Shown: positions 32,700 to 44,304 of the stretch, piece after piece
Layout: each line of letters begins with the position of its first letter
How positions within the stretch are numbered: the stretch's first letter is position 1
NCBI GenBank assembly: GCA_032622095.1
Contig: CP136067.1
Location: 75,480,705 to 75,544,704 of the forward strand
Origin: Siphonodentalium dalli
Taxonomy: Eukaryota; Mollusca; Scaphopoda; Gadilida; Siphonodentaliidae
Direction of reading: 5' to 3'
DNA: 64,000 nucleotides
Made by a program: the position numbers and the translations under genes
Notes under the pieces: model-generated
Seen by the model: the letters and a program-made list of their open reading frames with translations, nothing else
Databases searched by the model: none
What the model was told of the DNA's origin: nothing

Positions 32700-32885
32700 G
32701 TATGTGACCATCGCCATCGGCGTAGTTATGCCGATGATCGGCGTATATACGCCGATGACCGGCGTAACTATGCCGATGGTGGGCGTAATTATACGCCGAT
32801 CTAGGGGTGGATTTTATTTGTGTAAGTGGCGGTTTCATGCTTCCGCATTTATAGACCTATTTCGATACCGGAAAAAAATCAAAAG
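32700..32885. repeat. Right arm palindrome cluster
   Basis: ATCGGCGTATATACGCCGAT at 32739-32758 is flanked by ATCGGCGTAGTTATGCCGAT and degenerate copies up to TATACGCCGATCTAGG (32808). This mirrors 29660-29770. Confidence 0.78.
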
Positions 32886-34697
32886 CGAATATTATTAGGT
32901 ATAATTTGGGGATTAAATCGCGGCCACTGAACACAGTAGTGAAAGAGTCTTAGTCTGGCTCCCGTCGTCCAGTACTTAAATGCTATTTCACGATGCTTAC
33001 GATCAAAAATATAAGTTAAATTTGTCGATTTCTGGTATGCTTAACCCAGACTCAGATCAACCCACAATTACATGGTGAATTGAGGTTAATATACATATCT
33101 ATAACCGCGTATTAGTGTTTTTCAACGGTTGTCGTAGCTCGTAACTGCCATATGTGTTCAAACTACCTGACAGAGTATATTTGTTAGGCAGGCTCTTGCA
33201 TCAGAAATACTCAGATCGCTCTAATTGAACGCATAAAGTATTGCGGATTTCTCGACAATATCTGTGACCTCTGACTCTGGACATCCGATGCAATTAGTTC
33301 CGAGATACACTTGAAATAATGCTTCATATACCCACAGAAAACTTTTAGTTTATATTGATATAAATGAGATTGTATATGGCCCAGTGATCAATGCCGAATG
33401 ATAGAAGTGGATGTTAATATCAATAAAATCTTCAAACAATATACAATATTCCGTGAAATATTAAGACTGATGAATTATATTCGCTTTGGGAACATAAACG
33501 CCTTTGATATTTTGAGTAAAGTTAGATTTGGACATCCATCTCTGTTGATAACGGTGACTGTAGCTCTGGTTCAGCGTAAAGATGGATGTGCATCATCGAT
33601 TTTATGTGTCTAGAGTATCTTCCACAATCCATTGTCTGTGAATATCAAGGCTCTCAAACACAACGATGCAAAGACAAACCCACGCAAAGATACAAAGAAA
33701 AACCCACGCTCGTACTCGAACATAATAATACCAATTATGAAATGAATTAGATATAGAAAAGAACAAATGCAAACATAGTAGCTATCATACATACTATATC
33801 TCAATACTATACCATTATTTCCTCAAACCGAGGAAGGTTTTACGAAGAGAATACCTTATGAGATATACAGCGAGAGCAAGGTGATGATGATGATGATGAT
33901 GAAATTGGTGATTTGCAGATTGTCTAAACGAAGAATACAAGCCAATATAATAAGAGGATAAACATATATGCACATGTATCTACATGTGTTGTTGTTGGTG
34001 ATGATGATGATAATGATGAAATCATCATCACCATCATCATCATCATCGTGGGAGTACAACATGATACCAGACAAGCTATCCCAAGTTTAATTAATAAATT
34101 CAACAAAAACATAAGAAAGACTGCACACTAGGAAAACAGAAGTGGGGCACATATACATGATGTTGTGGAATTGTGTTATTGTTTCATGAGAAAAAAAATT
34201 ATATGTTAATGAAAACAGTGTACATTGTGAAAACAATATGTTTTCCTACAGCACATTGTGCTATCAAATCTTTGAAAAGGACGGTACGTAATTACATTAT
34301 ACATCAAATTGTTGTAATTTTACATCAAGCAAGCAATCAAATCTGGTAGAATTCCCGCCTTGGAATTTAATATTTTCGTGATTCAAACTTTACGACGTGA
34401 AAATTCAATAGTGTATTTATCGGCGACAATATTATATACGGCAATCACTCCATACAGTAGGACTGAATCTTGCCCTGCTGATTTTATTATATATTATTTA
34501 TCCGGCATTCATTGTGTGGTATACGTATAGTACGAATTAGCGTGAGTACAAAACTTAACTCTATCGGGATTTAGTTACTCCATTTTGTATTTCACGATTC
34601 GTATTTGATCGTAAATTGTTGTTTTTGGGAACCTATTACCTTTTCGGTTGTGGACAGTTGTAAAGACGGCATGAGTTCGGTTCCTTTGATAATGCAA
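32886..34697. other. Unassigned DNA with GAT microsatellites
   Basis: No gene supported. (GAT)n occurs at 33882-33903. At 34000-34049 a GAT tract meets an ATC tract head-on, making a simple-sequence palindrome. ACATCCATCT/AGATGGATGT near 33532-33591 is a small inverted repeat. Confidence 0.5.
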
Positions 34698-35400
34698 CAT
34701 GGCGTGATCCAGGCCATAGTTTCACTTCATTCAGACTTCAGTGCTGTGTTGACTGACAGTTGTGACTTAGTATAAAAACACTAGCGCATATCCTGATACA
34801 CGAGGATACAGGTACAATTAACACGAGCTTCGATGTCAACCAATAGTGACAATAACAACAACAACTCAACAAGCAGCCATTTCTATTACAATGTAGAAAA
34901 TGCAATTGACAGGTTGACAGTGTTCAGAATCTGATTCAACAAGTGATTGTTTCAAAGCACATCATCCCACATCCATGTACATTTACAAGAGAGGATATAC
35001 ATGTACTGTGTGCACCAGTGTAATTCACAATATATTCATGGCAAACATGGCATGATGATGATCCATGGTCTCACTTCATTCAGACTTCAGTGCTGCGTTG
35101 ACCATCGTGACTTAGTATCAAAACAGTGGCACATTTACTGATACTGGGGATACAGGTACAATTAACACGGGCTTCGCTGTCAACCAATAGTGACAATAAT
35201 AGCAACAACAATTACTCAACGAGCAGCTATTTCTATTATAATGTTAAAAATGCAGAACTTTGACAGTGTTCAGAATCTGATTCAAGTGATTGTTTCAAAG
35301 CACATCATCCCACATGCATGTACATTTACAAGAGAGGATATACATGTACTACACTACTGTGTGCACCTGTGTAATTCACAAGAACTTCAAAGTCAACAAC
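34698..35400 (+). repeat. Tandem duplication, two ~350-bp units
   Basis: CTTCATTCAGACTTCAGTGC starts at 34724 and 35074, a period of 350 bp. The units stay alignable through CAACCAATAGTGACAATA, CAGTGTTCAGAATCTGATTC, AGTGATTGTTTCAAAGCACA and AAGAGAGGATATACATGTAC. They are non-coding and moderately diverged. Confidence 0.85.
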
Positions 35401-35737
35401 ACCGTAAACAATAAACTGACGCCGCGCAACTTTACAATTACTCAGACCAATTCATCAATTTTCATTGAAACGTGTGGATATGAGACATTGTCATTATTCG
35501 CCATGTTATTGTCAAGTTACCGGTATTACGATAATTTAACTGGAGTACATGTACACTATTAGTTGGATGTTCTTATCAAATCATCTTAATAGCTGACTCC
35601 CTGATATTTCATGGAAAATGTGCGACTGCAGGAGAACATGGTTGTCAAGTCATTGTGCACAGTTATTATGAGATCTGCTGTTGTCTTGAAGGTTCCTATC
35701 CCAACTAGCTGTTAATTGATACCGGTACCGGTATATA
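35401..35737. other. Unassigned DNA
   Basis: Sequence between the tandem duplication and the mariner-like MITE. ACCGGTACCGGT is a local palindrome at 35721-35732. Confidence 0.45.
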
Positions 35738-36257
35738 CAGTACCAGTCAAAAGGAGTGGTATAATAGTATATTAAGCCGTTTAAGCACGCTATTTTCGCA
35801 CTCAATATCGCAATAATATCGCAAGTGGAAACGCTTATAAGGATGTCGCTTGTGATATTATTGCAATATTTTGCACTAAATATCTCAATATTTTGCGCGT
35901 AATATTGCAACATCGTGCGCTCAAAATTGTGACATTTTAAATAAATTTTTTGCTTCTTCTATATTGTTTATTGTATAAATAGAGACAATGTTTTAGATAT
36001 GTATATAATTATAGTTGTATATGCTATATGTATACTATATGCACAGTATTTATCTAATATTATATAAATATAACACTATCGGGTCTGTATGAAATTTAGC
36101 GCGCTTAGTATCGCAAAATTTTGCGTTGAATATTGCAATAATAAGCGGGACTTATTTTTGGTATTGTGCTATAATCACAAGTTTTTTTCTAAATTGAGCA
36201 CCCTCAATATCACAATAAAGGCGCGCCTAAAAATACCACTTCTTCTGACTGGTACAG
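35738..36257. mobile_element. Tc1/mariner-like MITE, 520 bp
   Basis: The left end is TA followed by CAGTACCAGTCAAAAGGAG. The right end is the complement of CTGTACCAGTCAGAAGAAG, followed by TA. TA target duplication and CAGTACCAGTCAAAAG-type ends are characteristic of Tc1/mariner elements. The interior is AT-rich and dominated by GCAATATT/AATATTGC words, with no transposase frame. Confidence 0.82.
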
Positions 36258-36449
36258 TATTGTCATGATGTACGGATTCACCTGTTAAAACAAAAACTGT
36301 TTACAAGTGACTGGACAATTTCATGCCTTATACATGTATACATGTTACCAAAAGTATGCCATTAAGATATTTCACTTTTACATGTACATATTTGAGTTCT
36401 AACTGTGTAGCTTTCTTTTTTATGGCTTAAAAGGGCATGCCGATTCATG

Positions 36450-36738
36450 TTTTAGAATGGTCGAAATTAGTATTACTCATAACTCAATAGTGATGGGTTG
36501 GCTTATTTTTATTTACAGCCATAATTATACAGTAGTTAGTGAAAGGGTTTCAAAGATAACACATTACGCGTGCGCAGCCTTTTCCAGATTAAATTCCATG
36601 AGGCAGATAACAAGCTTGATCGTCTGCAAACTGCAAAGTTTCATAAGTATCGTAAACTATGATCATAACATAACTACTACATGTACCAGTAAGATGTATT
36701 TTTTAGTTATGAATAATACTAGTTTCGACCATTCAAAA
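36450..36738. mobile_element. TIR MITE, ~285 bp
   Basis: GAATGGTCGAAATTAGTATT at 36455 is inverted at 36710-36734 with two substitutions, continuing through TCATAACT for about 31 bp in total. The interior is simply AT-rich. A 98-codon frame spans it but is not protein-like. Target duplication is unclear. Confidence 0.75.
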
Positions 36739-36889
36739 ACATATGAATCGTAATGCCTACCGGGAAATCATATTGTCACCATGGCAACCTGGCTAATTCT
36801 ATAGTAAATTAGCAAATAAATAGCAAAACATTGGTGTTGACCCATGACAAATACCATTGGTATCTGTTGGTATGACCTTTATTAGTTAC

Positions 36890-37300
36890 GGTCTTGATAT
36901 TAATTAAACGGTGCTGAACCGTAAAAAAAATACAACGGTCTGACAGTTACTGGTTACGGTCTGCCAGTTACTTCAACAGTTTTATACCGTGGAACATGCT
37001 ATGGATGACCGTATGTTTAACGGTCAAATGTTGGCAGCGATGTTGCGTAATTCAGGTCAACATCCTATGATTTTACGGAGTGGGCAATTTATCATTTTGA
37101 AGGAAGTTCCGTAATTTTACAGAAGGTGTCAATTAAAATTTTGCGCAAGTTCCGTTAATTTAGGTTAACATCCTGTGATTTTACGGAGTGGGAAGTTTAT
37201 CATTTTGAAGGAAGTTCCGTATTTTTACAGCAAATGTGATGGCAGCAAAGTTACCAGCACACTGTGCCGTAAAATTACGGATATTTTTTAACAGTGTACA
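36890..37300. repeat. TTTTACGGA repeat with 109-bp tandem duplication
   Basis: ATTTTACGGAGTGGG and ATCATTTTGAAGGAAGTTCC occur at 37052-37121 and again at 37161-37230 (period 109). The flanks carry ACGGTC/GACCGT words (36890-37020), and the unit ends CCGTAAAATTACGGAT and AACAGTGTAC. Related fragment at 5640-5760. Confidence 0.7.
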
Positions 37301-37369
37301 GTATAAAGGTTATGCCAGTTATTTCCATCGTTTTAGATGAATTGGACACTGTTCTCACTTAAAGTGCAA

Positions 37370-37700
37370 CATCTCCTCGCGCAAATACGCACATAAGTGA
37401 CCTATAATGTGATTATTTGATTCTGAAATAAGCAGATCATGGACTCATATCCGTTATTCCGTTTTATGGCGGGGGCCACAGCGAAAAACACACGTTAAAG
37501 AGCGTAAACATGATAAGTCATGAATTGGCTTATTTGTGAAATTGTCCGCACGTAATGAAGTTATTGTGAGTCGATAATGTGACTAAAATGCTCTCAATTT
37601 CAGTTCAGTATCGACTAAAAATGAGGCCATTCTAAGCAGAATATCGACCTAAAGCATATTATATTATTAGCAGATAATGTGCGGGTTTTCGGAAAAACAG
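37370..37700 (+). repeat. Dispersed repeat, inverted copy of 54296-54570
   Basis: Reverse-complement landmarks shared with 54 kb: GCGCAAATACGCACATAA, TGATTCTGAAA, CGTTATT.CGTTT, GTTAAAGAGCGTA, GAGTCGATAATGTG and ATTCTAAGCAGA. Non-coding. Confidence 0.7.
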
Positions 37701-38511
37701 GCTGTAAAGTGAGTGAGATCGACAATGCATGATCGTTATAAAATAACACGTACTGTGCTAGTTAAAACTTGTTACGAACCGTCATCATCTGAACACAGTG
37801 TTTGCATAAATTTCCGATAACCAACGAGGTTGCGTGATGCCCTAAACACAGTAGAATGTAATTTCTCGATAGGAATGAAGGTCGTATCCTTACAGCACGA
37901 ACAACAGTGTTATTCCACACAACAATACAAATAAACAACACACACAACGATGACGTCTGCAAACGCATTTAATGTGTAACTGAAACACAACAATGTGGAT
38001 TCCAGAAGCATGATGGGTAAATTGCGAAAGAAAGGAAAATGGCAAAACGGTGGCAGTAGTGGCTGAAACAAATATACCCGCATTCGAAATATAAAATAAC
38101 ACTTTACCTGCGACAGAAATTTAAAGTGTATGATGTTTCTTCTAAAATGAGATCTGAGTTTGTGCGCATAAAAAGGGTTTGTACCAAAACATAGATAGAA
38201 AGATAGAACGACACAAGTGTGTGAACTGGTTAACGTTATTGCACGAGTTTGTTGTGATACATACGATGGTAAAACGAGAACCATAGGTTATAGTTTTACC
38301 TTGCGACACGACAAAGTATCACACAACTGTTTTGTTATATTTATTGCACTCTGACGAGAATAGATTGTAATATAGTGAAATTTAGGTCGATATCGTTTTA
38401 TTTAATGGAACAAACGTGTGCTTTGTGTAGATTATACCTCATAATTTAGCGAAGCAATGTTCTGTTAAAGTTGACGTCGCCAATGGCGTTTTTTGACGTA
38501 ATCGGTTTGTT
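37701..38511. other. Unassigned DNA
   Basis: The minus frames at 37762-38284 are hydrophobic and Cys-rich but carry no motif I recognise. No repeat boundary is visible. Confidence 0.45.
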
Positions 38512-38743
38512 TTGTTCAAGGGGTATAGCGTGGTAACGTCGCAAGGGCTATACTTCGTCCAAACCTGCGGGCCATGTTCACTAAAAAGTGGACCAGTTGA
38601 ACGTCACGGATTTGCCAGTCAAGTTTTAAGATACAATTGAACGACAAAGAAGGTATATATCACTCCGTTTTCGACAACGAGTCGTGAGTCGGAAAGATTG
38701 GACGAAGTATCGCTCCTGGGACGTTACCCCGCTACCTGTTCAA
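38512..38743. mobile_element. Palindromic MITE, ~230 bp
   Basis: The left arm 38512-38566 (TTGTTCAAGG..ATAGCG, TAACGTCGCA, ATACTTCGTCCAA) is inverted at 38695-38743 (TTGGACGAAGTAT, GGGACGTTACC, CTGTTCAA). Arms are about 50 bp and the spacer about 130 bp. Confidence 0.75.
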
Positions 38744-40089
38744 TGACAATACAACACTTTTTATTGAATGCTTTAAATTTTTAGTATTTTGCTGCATTTC
38801 GCTAAAATTAAACGAATGGGTGTGAAATATATAAAGTAAATCCTCATTTGGAAGTACTCTATCAAAACGTTTTCGTTGATAAATCCATATTACTATACGA
38901 TAGATCAATATTTATGCTAAAGTGTTTGGACTTTAAAGGACACTATTAGATACCACACAGCTGTAGTTGCTGAATTCACACAACTCTCCCATTGCGTGTT
39001 GGATGTTATATTGTTTTGGCGATTGATTTGAGCATCTGGTTCAACTTAGTAGATGTTTCCATTTGATGTGATACAGTCGATGGCCAACAATTTTCTGAGC
39101 ATCTGGGAATGAATAATTTAATTTAGCCTTAATATATTTTGTTCTATACATTTTGGATTCAAAGTTATCATCGAGACATGAACGATTAAATGCCGAATGT
39201 CCTATAGACACTCAGACAGCTTGATGATTTACTTGGATGTGAGCCATTCGTGTGTCATGACCTGGTGCATGCAGAACACCGTGCGCATATAGAGTCTTCG
39301 CTCTTGCAATTCTCTATATCATGGCGATACGTATCTTTTGGCACTTAAACCACCGCAAATGTGATCGTACAACATTAATTTTGTCGGTGGCAATTTTATG
39401 CATCTAATCTCCAAATTCGGTGAATGCTGAAATCGATTGAATATCAGAACTTTTTAATAGCACATTTGGCCATCAATTGTTATGACATTCCACGAACATT
39501 TATGTATTGATAAATTATCATAATAATTATGTTCTTAACTGAGCGCCGATTAACTTGCTTGGGGGAAAACTGCCGAACCATATTAGAGATCAGATTACAA
39601 ATTTTTAAGTAGTCTTTGAAACAAGTTCTACAATAATTTATAAATACCATTTTCCTTGTTGCAAGGCAATATTTCGTTTTTTTTAACGTTAGAACACGAA
39701 CGCATTTCCTTTATTCCCGAACGCCATTGAGATATTCCGGTGACAGGCTAGTCATCTAAATAGTTTATTTTTGGCACATCAAGTGCATCTTCCAAAAGAT
39801 GTGGAGTTATATATTCCTCGCATATTAGGGATGAAGTAACGTATTCGATTTTATTTCTATCATTTTAAGAATGTATCTTAAAGCATGTATTATCGCATCA
39901 TGTTATATCGGAAATATACATAATGCTGCTCATGTCGCGTGATTTGACGCCTTTCTATTGACACACATTATTGTAAATTTGTTTCTCCATACCTGTATGT
40001 ATTAGGTGATGAGAATAAAGAATTGAACACCACTGATTTGTAAACACTTCGCATGGACTAGATTCGAGAGCGTTAAAGGCATAATCCGA
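38744..40089. other. Unassigned DNA
   Basis: AT-rich, no gene or array. GAGAATAAAGAATTGAA near 40012 could be a worn poly(A)-type tail. Confidence 0.5.
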
Positions 40090-40545
40090 CCAGACGCTCC
40101 TAAATTACTATTTATTTGGCTTCGGAGGTAAACAAAATATTTGATTCGAGTCGAGGAACCCACCCATCAAAGCTCAGAGTGATCAGATATCGATTTTTGA
40201 AGTTTGTTGTTTTTCGAGATGTGTAATAATATGTGGTCCAGAAACACGTGGTCAAACGGAGGGTCTCGGAAAAGATTGCGGATGAAGATGGATAACTCTA
40301 AAATCAAATGGTAATACGGTACAATTTCGTGATACTTTAGTGATAATACGGCCATATTTTGTTGAACAAAATGTTGATAAATAACAAGTTTTGGGAAATT
40401 TGATACCATAGTTGACAGTGGTTAGCATTATTTTGTTGCAATAAATCGATTCTGACAACTATAGCGTATATATGAAGAAATGTTGTTGTTGCATCTTGGT
40501 GGTATGGGGACCGTCTGATCGGATTGAGTACCATTAATATCTATA
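40090..40545 (-). repeat. Dispersed repeat; uninterrupted paralogue (empty site) of 30750-31162
   Basis: Inverted copy of the repeat at 30.75 kb. It reads continuously across the point where that copy carries the 1,246-bp transposon (complement of TAGTAATTTAGGAGCGT at about 40096-40112), so it represents the pre-insertion state. Confidence 0.82.
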
Positions 40546-40611
40546 CGGAATGCCCATATTTCGGATATAGTTTTTATCCGCTTGTCAAATAATTTATCTT
40601 ACAGCAAATGT

Positions 40612-41166
40612 TTACAGACAAAAAACATGTCTGCGCAAGGATGACATTAAACTATACACCACTTTGATCCCTTTGTTGTGATCATTCGCCGATGCTTTGT
40701 ATAAATTTCCATTGCACAAAATTGAATACAAAGGTATAAGTCTATTCCTTAACTGTTTCCATCGGAGTGCATCTTATTTTGAAGGTAGTTTGTTTGTTAC
40801 TTGTTTCCTGAATATCATGCATTTAGTGTTCTGAATATTTACTTCTAATCTATTCCTTGTGTTATAATCATCTAACCTATTAAAATATCTTTGCATATAT
40901 TGAGCAGTTTTTCTGATAGAATAGCTAGTTTGCACGAGCCATCAAATTCGGCGCTAATATCGTCACTAAATATGATGAAAAGTGCGGGGAAATAATAACC
41001 ATTGCATGTCTAAACGCCAATATTCGAAAGCCAATGAGTCCCATAACATTGGCTAGTTGGTAGCGAATAATAACTTCATTCAGTAATATTGCCATTAACA
41101 CCAATATGTTTCAATTTAGCACTGTATCAAATGCCTTCCGAAAGTCTACAAATACTACAGAGGTTT
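40612..41166 (-). pseudogene. LINE reverse transcriptase fragment
   Basis: No long ATG frame exists, but the minus strand encodes FVDFRKAFDTV (41123-41155), the RT motif A with its catalytic Asp. Frame-shifted LFIIFSDDISAEFDGSC (about 40930-40985) follows, resembling the 'LF.ly.nDi' region after motif B. The next piece is LEVNIQNTKCMIFRK (about 40850-40806), the conserved block downstream of the YADD box. It is then open, with one stop, to TAA at 40612-40614. The YADD box is not preserved. At least two frame breaks. The 3' side abuts the repeat at 40090-40545. Confidence 0.75.
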
Positions 41167-41806
41167 TGCCTCATTCAGGTACTTAGTAATTACCGATTGA
41201 AAATGAACGTCATTAGATAGATGCCGTTGACATCAGCCGACTTAAAGGGCACATATGAGCAACAAAGAGAGTTCCTGATCAGTGTGGAAGATATGTAGGA
41301 ACAATGGTACAGATGGGTCACGTAATCAAAGAATTGTTATGAGATAGTCGCCTTTGACATCATATGACTTAATTTTTTAAGCGTTTATTGTCAGCCCAGA
41401 CGATATGTGGGAAACTTGGTGCTCAAAGGCAAAATTACGGGAATGTCATGTGATCTCATGTTGACGTGGACCTTTAAATGTGGACGATTTAAGGATGCAT
41501 TAATAATTAGCAACAAAGAGCGTTTATTATCAACTTAAAATTAAATGTAACTTTATCTGGAGTCATGAATAGGTGCTGTTTATCCCAGTTGACTAATCAT
41601 TATTTAAAATGACTTGAGAGGCCACCAATAAATTACGCATTCTTCACAGAGCAACGCCGGTACCCCAGCTGGTTACTTATAATATCACTATCATAAAAAA
41701 ATTTGACAATTCGTGTATTAACTATTATGTTAAATAGTTTACGAATATAACTGATCAATGGCTCTGTAATTGTTTGGATCATGACGATCACCTTTTTTTT
41801 TTATAG
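41167..41806. other. Unassigned DNA upstream of exon candidate
   Basis: No gene seen. It ends with a strong polypyrimidine tract (CCTTTTTTTTTTATAG) that supplies the acceptor of the next feature. Confidence 0.45.
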
Positions 41807-42240
41807 ATATGCGTATAGACTCGTTCCAACTGTAGGACAATACGAAGAGTTCAGAACCAAATTAAACAGCTTTGTTAAGTATTGTACAAGAATTGGTTCA
41901 ACCGCTTTGAAGACTTTCACAGCACGTCAGGCCTCACTGCCTGGAGATTTATTATTTTTCAAACTCTTCAGACGCCTGTTATTCCCGCGTGTGAAAATTA
42001 ATCAATATTGAGAGAGCATATGATGTTATATTTGTCTGTTTTACATAGGAATGTTTCTCTTTTTCTCGATCAGTGTTGTTGCAATATAAATGTCAGTTTT
42101 GCATAGGAATATTTCTCTATCTCGATGAGTGTTGTGCAATATAAATCATTTAAGAATTTGGCGGTAGTATCCGGATAAAATCCTCGTTATCCTTCCTACT
42201 ATCACCTCTCTCTTGTTTCAATAAACTTCCAGTATATTAA
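41807..42240 (+). CDS. Putative 3'-terminal exon with poly(A) signal, unrecognised
   Basis: A T10-rich tract and TATAG acceptor (AG 41805-41806) are followed by a 68-codon frame to TGA 42009-42011. The peptide includes RLVPTVGQYEEFRTKLNSF and ends RRLLFPRVKINQY. It has protein-like composition but no domain I recognise. The 3' part contains two ~65-bp tandem units (ACATAGGAATGTTTCTCT and CATAGGAATATTTCTCTATC) and AATAAA at 42220-42225, a plausible poly(A) signal. No upstream exon is identified, so host gene status is unproven. Confidence 0.35.
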
Positions 42241-42529
42241 TTCGGTTTCTGTGTTTTTAAATAATATAGCAAATCTTTAGCGAAATAAATTCGCACTCTA
42301 TTTAGCTTTCCTTTTGAATGCTTTCATGGCTGGACAACATGTTTCAATACAACTTATGTTAAAGCGGGGGCTCTCTCATATCGGCGCAGCCTTTTGCATT
42401 ATACCTTTCAGTGTTTTACATGTATCTATAATCACACACCATCTGCATTCACACAATTACCCTCCGTAAGAATCAGTACAAATCGCGATACGTTTACACG
42501 AATGTTTCAGACGTTCATCGGACAAAAAC

Positions 42530-42960
42530 TGAAGTCGACACTTCATAAAAAGTGTGCACATGCTCGGTGCGTGGTGTCCACTTCACAAAAAGTGACGAAC
42601 CACCTACGTCACTTCAAGCTGCGTGTTGTTATTTGGATACTGTGTTGGAATTAGAACACTATAATTGTGTTACTTACAATTGTGGTAGTTTTGAAAAGTT
42701 GTTCAAATTATTAATGTTCTATTCGATGTACTGGTATATGATTATAAGAAATGACTTGCAGGTCGATTGGGGTCATTGGATTTTGACCAGCAGAGTAATT
42801 AAACAAAGTGTGTGAATCCCTTCTGGATACACACAATTTCTTCAGTTACTCTGCTGGTCAAATTCCAACGATCCCAAGTCATTTCTTATATAGACCATCT
42901 ACGTATTTTATTTTATATTATTCTATTTTCACACTTTTTGAAGCCGACTTATTAAGGCTA
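42530..42960. mobile_element. Palindromic element, ~430 bp
   Basis: Core arms 42745-42821 and 42826-42890: TATAAGAAATGACTTG, GGATTTTGACCAGCAGAGTA and GTGTGTGAATCC against their complements, with a tiny spacer. Weaker pairing continues outward to AAAAAGTGTG (42546-42558) and CACACTTTTTGAAG (42930-42944). Partly diverged. The frames over it are by-products. Confidence 0.7.
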
Positions 42961-43211
42961 TTAAGAAGTTCGATAAAGTCAGTTACAACTTTTCCGTGCC
43001 ATTTTTTGTGTCTTCAAAACGCGATACTTTGAACCTCGATAACTCATCTTGGAAATTATTACTGTTAACAGTTATTATTGCCTTGTTGGCAATATCTTTA
43101 GTTCATTTTATGAACATTTTGGTACAGTAGGCCTATATATATTCATAATAAAACATTTTATCGCAAGTAGTACTGTCTTGAACATATTATATGTGAGCAG
43201 CAAGTTATAAG

Positions 43212-43342
43212 TTACAGGGCGAGTTGTTGCCAGATACGGTTTCATATGAGGCGAAGGGAGATTAATATTGGGCGAGCCGAGCACGATATTAATCTCGCTG
43301 AGCCTCATATGTCACCGTAGACGGCAACTACGAGTCCTGTAA
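43212..43342. mobile_element. Palindromic MITE, 131 bp
   Basis: Arms meet near 43277. TTACAGG, GTTGCC, ACGGTTTCATATGAGGC and GAGATTAATAT on the left pair with ATATTAATCTCG, GCCTCATATGTCACCGT, GGCAAC and CCTGTAA on the right. No target duplication identified. Confidence 0.8.
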
Positions 43343-44259
43343 TGATTTTATCATGCTTTCCGTGTGAGAATTTGAATTACTTGTACGAAGTTAATAGATT
43401 CTAGTAAGTTAAATGTGTTGTCTTGGGTCATTAACGTATGTAACGTCACAGTGACGCGCCATGGTCGTTGAACGTCAACGCATTGAGTCAATGGCTAACC
43501 ACCTGAATTGGGACAACAAATTGAGTTCGCTAGTTAATTTATAAGTCTTTAGAATTCCTCAAATATGCAGGTTTCGTTACATGGTACTATGTCTTTAAAT
43601 TCACAGAAAATGATTTTCGACTGATATCCCTTTTTGACGCCAAATAAACCGAAAATATCCCAAGGCGGCAAAGTTCCAGGAAAAACAAGATGGCGTCTAT
43701 CCATATACCCACTGTGGGTTTCAATATGGGTTCGGTGTCAATCAAGGTAAACCTAATATGCCACCATCTCATGTCAGTAGATCTTCATTCTCATTGGTCA
43801 ATCTAATAGGCCAGCATGATAATTGACATTTGCGGAAACTTTTCATGCAAAAAAATCATGTCCGTTTAGCAGGAAATTCGCCATTAAATCTTGTGTTTCC
43901 GTAACTAGTGTCAGAACCGCATTAAAATAATGTCACATTTTAGACCACGCCATAATATTCAAGCTTCACTACAAAGGGTTCATTCCTGTGACAATGGCTA
44001 TTTTACCTATGGGCAATCATAGGGAAGAGGTGTGATGATTATTTTATGCAAAAAGCACAAAAGGGTATTGACCAATCAGGGCCCACTGTAGATTTTATTT
44101 TCTCCTATATATTCCTCCATCATCCGCTAGATGTCACTCCGAACCCTATTTACACCAGTGTAACCTGAAGCAGCTTTGCATAAAGGGAGAATCTCAGGCT
44201 GCCGCCCATAATGGTTTACTGGATCATCTGAACTTTCTCGCGCAGCAATTTTATCAATT

Positions 44260-44304
<45 letters not shown>

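Larger units (their letters stand above)
28091..32885. mobile_element. Large nested inverted-repeat (fold-back) element
   Basis: The outermost inverted arms are 28091-28126 continued at 29627-30130 on the left, against 32440-32885 on the right. Landmarks in both arms: GGTATCGAAATAGGTC, GGAAGCATG..CCGCC, CCACCCCTAGATCGGCGTA, a GGAGACCAAGTTTCC-type block, CCCTTGGTCTATTGTGG, GGCTCCCAAAT and a G/C tract with GATAAGAA. The left arm is split by a 1.5-kb palindromic insertion (28127-29626). The middle holds a dispersed repeat that is itself split by a 1,246-bp transposon. No open frame looks like a transposase. I infer a composite built by successive insertions. Confidence 0.75.

Noticed and set aside
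33856..34112. Poly-Asp/poly-Met frames
   Set aside because: They are products of GAT/ATC microsatellites.
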